The notes under the pieces were generated by a model. The model had not been told where the DNA came from and ran no database searches. It saw only the letters and a list, made by a program, of their open reading frames with translations. This document shows, piece by piece, positions 43,827-53,698 of a stretch of 64,000 nt of DNA (its first letter is position 1; each line of letters begins with the position of its first letter). Source of the DNA: CAVRUD01 sp963724285 (GTDB lineage Bacteria; Chloroflexota; Chloroflexia; Thermomicrobiales; UBA6265); NCBI GenBank assembly GCA_963724285.1, contig CAVRUD010000034.1:41534-105533 (forward strand), read 5' to 3'. A program made the position numbers and the translations under genes.

Positions 43827-44456
43827 GATGTTGGCTCCCTTCGCGTTCGATGCGTCGCCCGGCGTCGCAAACCGGATTCCGGGTCGCGGTTTGGCCGTCC
43901 GCATTATCGGCACGACTATGGCCACGCATGCAACCAAAACCGGTTGGGATTCTGCCCAACCAAAGGTCCTAGGGTGCAAAAATGCTTTGACCAACCTGGA
44001 GGTGATACGGGAGTCGCCGTCGATGCGGATTGCGCGACGACACCAAAATCGCTCTCAAGGCGTATAAGAGGTATCGACGCGGTCCGGAGGGGGAAGCCGG
44101 ACCAGTCCGACCCGGGCGCGCGTGTAGAATGCGACCTTGGTCGTGACGTCCCGGCTCAGCGGCCGGGATGCCGTCGCGAATCTGCATAACCATTCATCGA
44201 TCGGTGACGGCGAACCGATTCGGCGAGTACCCGCGCAGCACGCCGTTGGCCTTTTCGGCGGAGGCCCGCGGAACTGTCGGGTGTCGAATCCGGCTGGATC
44301 GCCTATTCCGGGGACCGTTCAAGATCCGCGTTACGCTTGTTGTTCGCGTTCCGGCGCCTTCTGGCACCAACTGGACGCGGCGCGCGGTACCGGACACACC
44401 GATCACGCCGACCATGCCGCTGGCCCAGCCGGGCCGTGGCCGGAGGACTTCAGTCA
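43827..44456. other. Divergent 630-base gap, no gene seen
   Basis: This is between the ScyD-cupredoxin gene (minus) and the secreted cupin-like gene (plus). Open frames here look non-coding (mixed Arg/Pro/His/Cys composition, no ribosome sites). It may hold divergent promoters, but I cannot mark a convincing -35/-10 pair. Confidence 0.5.
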
Positions 44457-45721
44457 TGACCCAGTCGAGCCAATCCCCGATGCAGACAGCGCGGCCGCGC
44501 CTCGCGTCCAGAAACGGATCACCCGCCATACCGCCGCCGCGTTGTTCGCCGGGTTGGTCCTGATCGGCTCGGGCGCCGCCGGCGTCGCCGTTCGAATCTA
44601 CTCGATGACGGACCCCTCGCCTGCCACGGGGAGTGCCCGCGTCATCGCTCAGGGGATCGCTCCGTTGATCGGGGAACAGGTCGTCTGGCGGGCGGTACGC
44701 TATCAGGCGCAGCCGCGATCGACTGCCCTCGCGGCCGTTTCTCCGCTGAGCTTCTTGATCGCCAGCGATGAGCCGCTGTTGCTCTCCAATGACGATCCCG
44801 CGACCGTCGAGGAAGACCTCATCGCCGAGGCCCGCCTTGCCCCGGGCGAGGCAATGATGGTTCGCTCCGGCACCCAGCAACAGCGCGCCAGCGTCACGGA
44901 TGCCAGTACCGAGTACATCGCGATGGAACTCGTCGAAGTGGCCCAGGCGGACAATGTTGTGGACGGTCAAGTGCTGTTCATCAGCAATCCGTTCGTCTCC
45001 GGGGGAACGACCCCCGATCTGGAATTCGACCTCGACCTCGTCAGCGCGGTCCTGTCCGACTCGGATTCCACCGTCATTCCCGATACCGGCCAGTCGGTCG
45101 CGATCCTGGCGACGGACGGGGCGATCGACGTCATCCCGTCGGGCGGCCGTCGCCGGACCCTGCAAGTCGGCGAAGGCGACGTCTTCACCGGCGAGATCGA
45201 AATCCAACCCGCTGAAGGCGGCTCTCGCTGGCAATGCCAAGCAGTTGATCGCCTCGCAGTCCGCCCCCAACGGCGGCGCCACGTTCGTGGCCGCCGTCGT
45301 CGGTCCGGAGATTCCGCCCGCGGTGCAACCGCAGCAGCCCGTGGTCGAGGTGATCCCGCCGACCGAGACGCCGGTCATCATCCCGCCGACTGAGACGCCA
45401 ATCCCGGAAATCCCGACGCCCGAGCCGACCGTCGAGCCGACTCCAACGTTGCCCCCTGAGCCGACGCTCGAGCCGACGTGGACACCCGAGCCGGTGTTGG
45501 ACTCCGACCAGGATGGCCTCGCGGATCAGGACGAACCGCAGTACAACACCAGCCCGAGAATTCCCGACACGGACGGCGATCTGCTCAGTGATGGAGACGA
45601 GGTCTACGTCTACGGCACGCTGCCGTACAACCCCGACACCGACGCTGACGGCTGCTGGGACGGGTACGAAGCGACCGAAGGCTTCAACCCGTTCGTCCAG
45701 GACTGCTACATCATTGAGTAA
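44457..45721 (+). CDS. Secreted cupin-like protein with type 3 tail, two frameshifts
   Basis: ATG 44457 follows CGGAGG by nine bases. It reads MTQSSQSPMQTARPRLASR, then another frame continues from about 44510 as RITRHTAAALFAGLVLIGSG (membrane or signal helix). The cupin-like part follows (about residues 45-220, SPATGSARVIAQGI, GTQQQRASVTD, LFISNPF). Near 45225 a second jump leads to NAKQLIASQSAPNGGATFVA and VVGPEIPP, then a Pro/Thr-rich stalk (TPTLPPEPTLEPTWTPEP). The end is a calcium-binding type 3 tail (DSDQDGLADQDE, DTDGDLLSDGDEV, DTDADGCWDGYE). About 421 residues, paralogous to 36169. Confidence 0.75.
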
Positions 45722-45727
45722 ACGCCG

Positions 45728-48245
45728 TTAGATCTCGGCATCGCCGGACCGGATTGTCTCGATTCCGGCGAGGATCTGAGGATCATCCTCGAAGCTGTAT
45801 TCCGTCCAGTCGAGCAGCACCGGCACGTCGGGAATGTTGCCAACGCCTTCGACCAGCGCGCCGGGCAGGACAAAGACGCCCCGGACGAGGAAGAGACTCG
45901 ACCCGTCGTCGTAGAACGACTGGAGCAGCACCTCGACGTCACCAGGGGATGTCACGCCGACAACCGTGGCGCGACCCTGGCTCTGCAGGACGGCCGTTCC
46001 GACCTCGGAAGCGCTGTACATCCGATCGTCGGTAAGCACGACCAACGGCACGTCATCCAGTTGCCCGGCAAACTCCTGGCGATCCACCCGGATTGGTTCG
46101 GGTAGCGTGCCGTCGCGATGGTAGATTGTGCCGACCTCACCTTCGACGAAGAGCCCGAGAAAGGTCTGGAGCAGGCCGACCGATCCGCCCGGATTGGCGC
46201 GAAGATCGAGGATCAGGCCATCGAGATCGCCTTCGTCCAGCATCTCCTCAAGGATCTCGATGACGCGCTCCTGAAGATCGGGCGTGACGAAATCGGGGAC
46301 GAGCAAGTACCCGATCCCAGCATCCTGCGGCAGGCGCATGCCAGAAGGCACGATCGGCGCCTCTCCGGTGTCCCGCTCGACGTCAACCTCGCGGGGCTCC
46401 TCCCCGGGCGAGCGCACCGTCAGGGTGATCGGACCTCCTGGATCATCGGGGAGTTGATCGCGGGCGAGGAGCCGATTCACGCTTTCCACGACCTCTTGCA
46501 ACGCGACGAGATCATCGAAGGGTAGGGGCTGACCGTTGACCGCTTCGATCCGATCCCGGCGCTGGAGTCCGGCCTCCTCGGCGGGGCTACCCGGAAAGAC
46601 CTGGAGGATGAGATCGGCACCGGCGAGATCGACGCCGATTCCGGCGTAGTACAACTCCCCCTCGAACAATGCCGAATTGATTTCGGTGTCCTCCGGCGAT
46701 AGGAAGCCGGTGTGCTGATCGCCGAGTTCGCTGACCATCGCGGCGACTGTCTGATAAAACTCTTCGTCGGAATCGGCTTCGAGCGCGATCCGCTCGTACT
46801 CCTCGCGGACGGCTCCCCAGTCAAGTTCATGGAAGTTGGGGAAGAGCTGGTTCTGCCTGCCGGTACGGTAGAAGTAATCGTTATTGATCTCGTTCCACAC
46901 GGCGTCGAAGGTGGCTTGACGGTCCGGGTCGGCATCCTCGAAGACGGCGATCGGCTCGGCCCCGATCAGGGCAAGATCCTGGATCTCGTCTACCGGCAAC
47001 GGTTCGGTGCAGCGATCCCCGTCTTCAAGGCAGTCGCGCTGCAACTCGGCGATCAGGACCGCCGCTTCGTGGGCCGCATTCAGGTTTGCACCCCCGGCGA
47101 CTTCGACAATCACGAGGCGGCTGCCGAGCACGAACCCAAGCCGGGTACTGTCGATCGGGCCGCCGGGCAAGAACGCACGCCAGGATTCGGCAAACGCGTC
47201 AACGTCGGAAATCGCCGGCGTCGTGGCCTGCTGCCGGAACGAATCGGCCGGCGGTGGCAGGAGCGATGGCAACGTCAGATCATCGAGGGCGTAGAGCGCC
47301 TGCTCAGCCGATTCCGCACTGGCAAAAGTCGCCTGAAAGACGTTGACGAACAGCACCGCCGGAGCCGTGGGCGCGTCCCTGAAACGGAGGCCGACCGTGC
47401 GGGCGAAGACCCCCTCGACGCTTTCGCGGACATCGTCGAGTTCGTCTGGAAGGACCTCGGAGGGAGCGAGATGCCCTTCGATGACGACGGGTTCATCATC
47501 TGTTGGCAGGAGAAGAGCCGCGGGCAACGCCAGATCCCGGCCGTCGACGCTGTCGCCATCGACTACAGCGTCGATCCGATCGGCGACGACGGCAACGAGG
47601 TCGGACGCCATGTCGGGATCCGGCTCGTCGGTCCCGCCGGCGTTTTCGACCGCCGCGCCGGCCACGATCCGGCCCGATCGAACGGTCGCGTCGATACTCT
47701 GTAATCGAAATCCCCCGCCGGCGTCGAAGTCGACCGTGGTGATCTCTTCGTCATCGCCGTCGACACCGGGGACATCGCTGTCTTCGGATGCGCCCGCTGG
47801 GTAAATCCCGGTTTCGTCCTCCAGGATTCCGAACCCGCATCGCCGCTCCCTGCGCGTTCTCGTATTCCTCGGCGTAGCTGCGAACGGTGAGTTGGCTGTC
47901 AGGGAGGCTGTAGGTGGTTTCGTAGAAACCGACTAGACCAGTCTCCTCGAGCTCACGTGTCGCGGCTGGATCACCGCCGGTGACGATCTGGATGAGCTCG
48001 TCGACAGGGATGTACCTCTCGGACATGAGCCGGGCGCCGTCCGGCAGATCGGCCGCATCAACGACGATCGCCGCCAGGTCAACCCGATCTGGGTCGTTTG
48101 CGGCCGGCGTGGCTGCGTCGTCCTGCACAAGCACCGGGGGAGCAGCCCGACCTGACAGCTGGATCGATCCGAAGGCAGAGATCAGCAGCAGGACGACCAC
48201 CAGGGCAGACATGGGCCGAACCTGGAGTCGCGACGTGCGGGTCAT
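45728..48245 (-). CDS. S41 peptidase (C-terminal processing protease), frameshifted
   Basis: ATG 48245 follows GAGGAG by five bases; signal segment SALVVVLLLISAFGSIQLSG. The first frame covers residues 1 to about 137, ending YAEEYENAQGAAM. After a jump near 47835 it continues GFGILEDETGIYPAG to the stop, for about 838 residues. The S41 domain starts near WNEINNDYFYR, with a PDZ insert (YYAGIGVDLAGADLILQVFP, AEEAGLQRRDRIEAVNG) and the catalytic region LTDDRMYSASEVGTAVLQ (Ser in YSASE; Lys not confidently placed). Upstream is a 370-residue N-terminal region of unknown fold. It lies 46 bases after the amidase. Confidence 0.8.
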
Positions 48246-48291
48246 GGACGCTCCTCGGCGTAGAGTCAAGAAGAAAGGTCTTGGCGGACGC

Positions 48292-49716
48292 TCACGCGAG
48301 TGGTGGACGATGCTGCTCCCAGGGAGCCAGCGCTTCGAATGCGGCGGCTGCCTGGAGGACGGTGGCATCGTCACGCGGCCGGCCGACGATCTGAAGACCA
48401 ACCGGCAGTCCGTCGACGAATCCGCACGGGACCGTCGCAGCCGGTTGACCGGTCAGGTTGAACGGGTAGGTGAACGGCGTCCAACTGAGATAGCTGGTCG
48501 TTCGTCCGGCAACGACCCCGGGATGGTCGTTGCCCGCAGAGAATGCCACGCAGGGCAGGGTTGGCGTCAGAAAGAGGTCAACGTCCGCCATGAATTCGTG
48601 CCAGGCGCCGTAGTACAGGTTACGGGCACGATGCGCCGCGGCGATATCGACGCCGCGAAACTGGCCGGCCCGCTCCACCTCGGCAACCAGCCCCGGATCG
48701 AGCCGGTCACGCACCTCGTCCAGGTTGTCGGCAAAGACCGCCGCCAGGGCCCCGGCCCACATGGGATCGACCACCGGCCACGGATCGGCCAGGTCAGGAT
48801 GACGCTCCTCCACTGTGCAGCCAAGGTCCGTTGCGAACAGCCGGGCGGCCGCCTCGACAACGGCCAGCACGCCCGGCTCGATCGCGGCATAGCCGAGGTC
48901 GGGTGACCACGCAACGCGGAGCCCGGCGATGCCACCGTCGCAGGCGGCGAGGTATCCCCCGGGTCCCGATCGGGAAAAGCGATCGCGGGTGTCCTCACCG
49001 GCGATCACATCGAGCATGAGTGCGGCATCCCGCACGGTGCGCGTGATCGGCCCAAGATGAGAGAGATCTCCGACGGCGCTGGGCGGATACTGCGGGACCA
49101 GCCCGAACGACGGCTTGATCCCAAATACCCCGCAGAAAGCAGCGGGAATCCGGATCGATCCCGCCCCGTCACTTCCCTGGGCTAGCGGGCCGAGTCCGGC
49201 CGCCACGGCGGCTCCGGCACCGCCGCTCGAACCACCGGCGGTCAGCCCTTGCCGCCACGGGTTGTGGGTCGGGCCAAAGACCCGGTTGCCCGAGTCGCCT
49301 TTCCAGCCGAGTTCCGGCGTATTGGTCTTGCCCAGCAGCACGCCGCCGGCCTCCGCCATCCGGGAGACCACGGGGGCGTCGTAATCCGGAATCCAATCCG
49401 GGTCGAGCAACGATCCGCGGGCGGTACGCACGCCTTTGGTCGGGGTCAGGTCCTTGATCGTGTAGGGGATGCCGGCCAGTGGACCGGGGGTGCCATTGGC
49501 GGCGTAGGCCCGCTCCGCCGCGGTGGCCTGTTCCATTGCGAGCTCGGCGGAAACGGTCACGATGGCATTGAGGGGCGAATTGACGGCATCGATGCGGTCC
49601 AAGATCGCCCGGGTGACTTCGCGCGGGGAAATAGTGCGTTGTCGATAGCCCTGGAGCAGTGATGTGGCGGACATGAACGGGATGTCGTTATCCACTATCC
49701 TTCCAGCCACCGACAT
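48292..49716 (-). CDS. Amidase signature family protein
   Basis: 474 residues. The Ser-cisSer-Lys triad region is complete: IPYTIKD (Lys), GLTAGGSSGGAGAAVAAGLG (cis-Ser) and GSDGAGSIRIPAAFCGVFGI (nucleophile Ser). The amidase signature (TNTPELGWKG to GSDGAGS) is unbroken. Members hydrolyse amides or, with partners, act as GatA on Glu-tRNA. The C-terminal half and absence of gatB/gatC point to a general amidase or aryl-malonamidase type. It lies between the histidine kinase and the S41 peptidase, all minus, with short gaps. Confidence 0.87.
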   Translation of the reverse strand: MSVAGRIVDNDIPFMSATSLLQGYRQRTISPREVTRAILDRIDAVNSPLNAIVTVSAELAMEQATAAERAYAANGTPGPLAGIPYTIKDLTPTKGVRTARGSLLDPDWIPDYDAPVVSRMAEAGGVLLGKTNTPELGWKGDSGNRVFGPTHNPWRQGLTAGGSSGGAGAAVAAGLGPLAQGSDGAGSIRIPAAFCGVFGIKPSFGLVPQYPPSAVGDLSHLGPITRTVRDAALMLDVIAGEDTRDRFSRSGPGGYLAACDGGIAGLRVAWSPDLGYAAIEPGVLAVVEAAARLFATDLGCTVEERHPDLADPWPVVDPMWAGALAAVFADNLDEVRDRLDPGLVAEVERAGQFRGVDIAAAHRARNLYYGAWHEFMADVDLFLTPTLPCVAFSAGNDHPGVVAGRTTSYLSWTPFTYPFNLTGQPAATVPCGFVDGLPVGLQIVGRPRDDATVLQAAAAFEALAPWEQHRPPLA

Positions 49717-49758
49717 CTCCGACTATCAGTTGTGCTCGCGCAACTGCTGGTTGAGCAC

Positions 49759-51196
49759 TTAGCTGCGATTGCCTTCCGCCAGAGGCAGCCAGACAGAGAA
49801 GACCGTCCGCCCTGGGCGAGACTCGACCGAGACCTTGCCGCCGTGCTCTTCGGTGACGATCCGCCAGACTGTATCAAGGCCGAGTCCGGTGCCGTAGCCC
49901 TGGGCCTTCGTGCTGAAGAAGGGCTCGAAGATGCGCTCCAGATTCTCTTCCGATATACCGCAGCCGTTGTCTTCGAAGGCAACGACCACGCCGTCGCCTT
50001 CGCGCCGAGTGCTGATCTCCACGGTGCCCCGCCCTTCGGAGGCGTCGATGGCGTTATCGATGATGTTGGTCCAAACCTGATTGAGGCTGTTGCCCAACGC
50101 CCGGATAGGCGGCAGGCTGCGGTCGTAGGAGCGCCGGACGGAGACATCCTTGAACCGGTGTCCCATGATAATGAGCGTATCCTCGATGCCCTCGTGGACA
50201 TCGACAATTAGCTCGGTCGCGCGGTCCATGTGCGAGTATGACTTGACGGCGCCGACAAGCTGAGAGATCCGGGAGACACTCCGCGCGACCACGTCGGTCA
50301 AGTCCCGGGCCGCAACCGATTCGCCTAACCACCCAATTGCCGGGACCAACGCCCTTGCCGGTATCGAGGAGGCAAGCTCCGACAAGACCTGGGGGGTAAT
50401 CCCAGCTTTCACCAACCTTCCCGACATCTCCCAGGCTCGATCGACGCCATGGCCCTCGAGCCATTCCTCAAGCTCGATCTCCTGGTCGCTGAGTGCCAGA
50501 GCATCAACTTCATCGGCGGGAGCGGCGCGCACTCTTTCGAGGGTGGCCGTCAAGAGTGTCCCACCCTACGTCCGACAAATGCCCGACCAGAGAACGGGCC
50601 GACTCATCCCGCTTTTTGAGGCATTCCGCGAGTTGGTCGCTCGCCCGCTGCGCGGCCGCGGCTGGATTGTTCAACTCGTGGGAGAGTCCGGCGGAGAGCT
50701 TGCCGAGCGCGGCCATCTTCTCCAGGCTGCGGGCTATGCGGTCCCGTTCGAGCTTGGCGTTTCGTTCCTCGAGTTCCTGCGTCCGGAGTCGCTCGCGGAT
50801 ATCGCGGAAGAACGAATGGGTGGCGACGACCTTCCCGTCGACGATGCGGGGCGTGGCGTCCCCCTCGACCGGGACCGGTTCCCCGTCCTTCGTCTTGAAG
50901 ACCGCGGAGACCTCCTCGAGCTTCTGCCCTCCCATCACAAGCACTAAGAACGCCTGACAGTGTTCCACCGATGAGTCGTGGATGATGTCCCAGATCGTCA
51001 ACGCCGGAACTTCTTCTTCCGTGTACCCGAGTTTCCGTCGCCACGCCGGATTGACGAACTCAAACCGGCCATCCGCCCGGACGCTCTGAATCATGTCCGA
51101 GGCGTTCTCGATGTAGTCGCGATAACGCCGCTCGCTTTCATCGAGCCGTGCTGCGATGTCGTGCTCGGATTGTGAAGCTGCCTGGGACTGCGTCAT
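49759..51196 (-). CDS. PAS-domain sensor histidine kinase, frameshifted
   Basis: ATG 51196 follows GGAG by six bases. Residues about 15-135 are a PAS domain with PAC (RYRDYIENASDMIQSVRADG, FEFVNPAWRRKLGYTEEEVP), then a coiled linker. HisKA is KLSAGLSHELNNPAAAAQRA (phospho-His in S-H-E-L-N-N-P). The frame jumps near 50550. The second part has an ATPase: N-box NQVWTNIIDNAIDA, G1 FEDNGCGISEENL, F-box FEPFFSTK and G2 GYGTGLGLDTV. About 478 residues, cytoplasmic, no membrane helix. It is divergent from the receiver fusion gene 155 bases away, its likely partner. Confidence 0.85.
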
Positions 51197-51235
51197 CGTC
51201 TTCTCCAGCCCATTCGATAGCACGGTACCCGGGCT

Positions 51236-51272
51236 CCGATGCTATCATCGGAATCGGCATATTCAAGAATAT
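51236..51272. promoter_or_regulatory. Palindromes in the two-component divergent region
   Basis: Two short perfect inverted repeats lie here: CCGATG-CTAT-CATCGG (51236-51251) and ATATTC-AA-GAATAT (51259-51272). They are between the kinase and receiver-fusion starts and could be operators; this is an inference from position and symmetry. Confidence 0.35.
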
Positions 51273-51350
51273 CGACACGGGCACATCTTGTGGCGGGAGT
51301 GTAGCAAACGCGCGTCCCCGCCATCGGGCCGGCCCGTCGAAGGAACAATC

Positions 51351-53015
51351 ATGCGGAAACCCGTGATTCTGACGGTCGACGATGATCCCGAGGTACTTCA
51401 GGCGATCTCTCAGGACCTTCGCAAGGCGTACGGCGACCGGTTCCGAATCTTGCGCGTCGATTCCGGTGACCGAGCCCTCGAAGTCCTCAAGAAGGTTAAA
51501 TTGACCGACGACCCGGTCGCGCTAATGCTGGTCGACCAGCGGATGCCCGGCCTCAGCGGTGTCGACTTCCTCTGCCAGGCCCGCTCGCTCTACCCGACCG
51601 CGAAAGGCGCTCTCTTGACCGCCTATGCGGACACCGACGCGGCCGTCAAGGCAATCAACGAAGTCCACCTCGACTACTACTTGATGAAGCCCTGGGACCC
51701 GCCGGAGGACAGGCTCTATCCGATCCTCGACGACCTGCTCGATGATTGGCTGGCGGACTACCGGCCTGCCTTCGAAGGCATCAGGGTCGTTGGCCACAAG
51801 TGGTCGTCACAATCGCACGATACCCGGGATTTCCTGGCTCGCAACCAAATCCCATTTTGTTGGTTCGACGCCGCCTCCGACCCAAAGGCTCAAGAACTGC
51901 TGTCACTTGCAGCCCCGCCCGACGCCGTTCTGCCGATCGTCATCTTCCCGGATGGCACCGTCATTCAAGATCCGACCACGCAGGCACTGGCCGAGAAGCT
52001 GGGGCTGCGGCATAACGCCGAAGTCGCCATCTATGACCTGCTTGTCGTCGGCGCCGGGCCGGCCGGCCTCGCCGCAGCTGTGTACGGCGCGTCGGAGGGG
52101 CTGAGGACGGCCGTGATCGAACGCCACTCCCCGGGCGGACAGGCCGGCACAAGCTCCCGGATCGAGAACTACCTTGGATTCCCAAATGGCTTGTCCGGCG
52201 GGGATCTCGCTCGCCGGGCGCTCACCCAGGCGCAGCGGTTTGGCGCGGAGCTGCTCCTGACCCAGGATGTCGTGGGGCTGAAGGCCCTGGCAGGGTCACT
52301 CGCGGTCGTCACCAGCGACGGGACGGAAATCGGCGCGACCTCGCTGATTATTGCGACCGGTGTATCGTACCGGCGACTCGATGTCCCGGGAGTCGAGGAA
52401 CTCACCGGCCGGGGCGTGTACTACGGGGCGGCCGCGGTCGATATCGCCTCGCTCGCCGGTGACGAGGTTTACCTCGTTGGCGGGGCCAACTCCGCCGGGC
52501 AAGCCGCGATCTTCTTTGCCGACCGGGCGAAGAGCGTCACCATGCTCATCCGCGGCTCGTCGCTTTCGGCCACGATGTCCCACTACCTGGTCGACCGAAT
52601 CGAGCACACGCCAAACATCCGCCTGCGCTTCAACTCGGCGGTTGAGCAAGCGATCGGCACCGACCGCCTAGAAGCGATTGTTATACGGGACACGGCGAGC
52701 GGCGAGGTGGACACGGTCTCCGCCGATGGGCTCTTCGTCTTCATCGGCGCCCAGCCACGCACCGACTGGCTGGAAGGCACCGTGGCGCGCGACGCGCACG
52801 GCTTCGTCTTAACCGGTCCGGACGTCCCGGCGGATGTCCGGCGGACAAGCTGGACGCTCGATCGAGTTCCGTTCCTGCTCGAGACAAACATTCCCGGCAT
52901 TTTTGCCGCCGGTGATGTCCGCCATGGCTCGGGCAAGCGGGTTTCCGCTGCCGTCGGTGAAGGGTCGATGGCCGTGATGTCTGTCTGGCAACAACGCGCC
53001 CACGCAGGCATCTAG
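51351..53015 (+). CDS. Receiver-glutaredoxin-like-thioredoxin-reductase-like fusion
   Basis: ATG 51351 follows AAGGA by six bases; 554 residues. Residues 1-125 are a receiver (D10-D12 metal pocket, phospho-site D62 in LVDQRMPG, K113). Residues about 143-220 are a glutaredoxin-like fold (GHKWSSQSHDTRDFLARNQI) in which the usual C-x-x-C is replaced by serine-containing SSQS. Residues about 227-554 are a thioredoxin-reductase-like flavoprotein: VVGAGPAGLAAAVYGASEGL, GGANSAGQAAIFFADRA, and GIFAAGDVRHGSGKRV for FAD. The reductase C-x-x-C is replaced by GAAA (VYYGAAAVDI). So redox disulfide chemistry seems lost in both modules, leaving FAD/NAD(P)H-dependent sensing or oxidase activity controlled by phosphorylation. 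Confidence 0.88.
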   Translation: MRKPVILTVDDDPEVLQAISQDLRKAYGDRFRILRVDSGDRALEVLKKVKLTDDPVALMLVDQRMPGLSGVDFLCQARSLYPTAKGALLTAYADTDAAVKAINEVHLDYYLMKPWDPPEDRLYPILDDLLDDWLADYRPAFEGIRVVGHKWSSQSHDTRDFLARNQIPFCWFDAASDPKAQELLSLAAPPDAVLPIVIFPDGTVIQDPTTQALAEKLGLRHNAEVAIYDLLVVGAGPAGLAAAVYGASEGLRTAVIERHSPGGQAGTSSRIENYLGFPNGLSGGDLARRALTQAQRFGAELLLTQDVVGLKALAGSLAVVTSDGTEIGATSLIIATGVSYRRLDVPGVEELTGRGVYYGAAAVDIASLAGDEVYLVGGANSAGQAAIFFADRAKSVTMLIRGSSLSATMSHYLVDRIEHTPNIRLRFNSAVEQAIGTDRLEAIVIRDTASGEVDTVSADGLFVFIGAQPRTDWLEGTVARDAHGFVLTGPDVPADVRRTSWTLDRVPFLLETNIPGIFAAGDVRHGSGKRVSAAVGEGSMAVMSVWQQRAHAGI

Positions 53016-53131
53016 TCCGGCGAACGGGCGCGAACCCAGCTGTCGAAGGTCGTCGAAAGATTGTCGATAGCGACAACATCGCCGAATGCCATGGTGAGAC
53101 TGTCAACCTGAATTGCGGGCAGGCGCTCCAT
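53012..53131 (-). pseudogene. Truncated ABC ATPase stub
   Basis: The 39 residues begin MERLPAIQVDSLTMAFGDVV, then AIDNLS, exactly the first two strands of an ABC ATPase (..I-x-V-x-x-L-T-x-x-F-G-D-V-x-A-(L/I)-D-x-L-S), and end at a stop before any Walker A. The ATG overlaps the GntR stop in TGATG, the coupling usual for YtrA-type regulators and their ABC ATPase. A transporter gene appears to have been deleted here up to the 3' end of the receiver fusion, whose stop it shares in CTAG. Too short for known function. Confidence 0.6.
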
Positions 53132-53502
53132 CAATGGTCCTCTCCCCGGTCCATGGCTTCCAGCCGCTCGATGATCTTCCGCAGCGGTACGTCGATCTGG
53201 CGGGCCTCGACTACGATCGGGTCGACGACATCCGCGAAGAACCGGGCCCGGTGCTGGGACCGCAATTGCTCCCGGGCGGTTGGGCTGACGAACATGCCCA
53301 GGCCACGTCGCTTGTAGAGAATTTCTTCGGCCACCAGTTGGGCGAAGGCCTTCGCGGCCGTCGCGGGGTTGATCCGGTAAGACGCCGCGTACTGGTTCGT
53401 CGACGTCACCTGCTCATCCTCGGACAACACCCTACTCAGGACATCCGACTTGATCCGCTCGGCTATCTGTCTGTAGATCGGGGTGCGATCGTCGAACATC
53501 AT
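53131..53502 (-). CDS. GntR-family regulator, YtrA type
   Basis: About 123 residues from the ATG at 53502 or the next codon (53499), with AGGGAA ten bases before. The winged helix is PIYRQIAERIKSDVLSRVLS, TSTNQYAASYRINPATAAKAF and LYKRRGLGMFV. The short C-terminus without a ligand domain places it in the YtrA subfamily, which usually represses an adjacent ABC transporter operon. Here only a 39-residue ATPase stub follows, so its target may be lost or elsewhere. Confidence 0.85.
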   Translation of the reverse strand: MMFDDRTPIYRQIAERIKSDVLSRVLSEDEQVTSTNQYAASYRINPATAAKAFAQLVAEEILYKRRGLGMFVSPTAREQLRSQHRARFFADVVDPIVVEARQIDVPLRKIIERLEAMDRGEDH

Positions 53503-53698
53503 CGCTCTGACGTTCCCTGGTTCATCGGTTGTGGAATGAACCATTCACCAGCGTTTCGTTCAGTCAATGATTTCCGGCAGTAGCAGTCGCGGCCCTGGTC
53601 TTGCTGTCCGATAGTCTTGGTTTGTTTCAGCGTTTCTATTCACCCAGCCGCGGACGCAGCGGTTGGGTGGCGGCGGCAAGTACGAGGAGTGGAACCGA

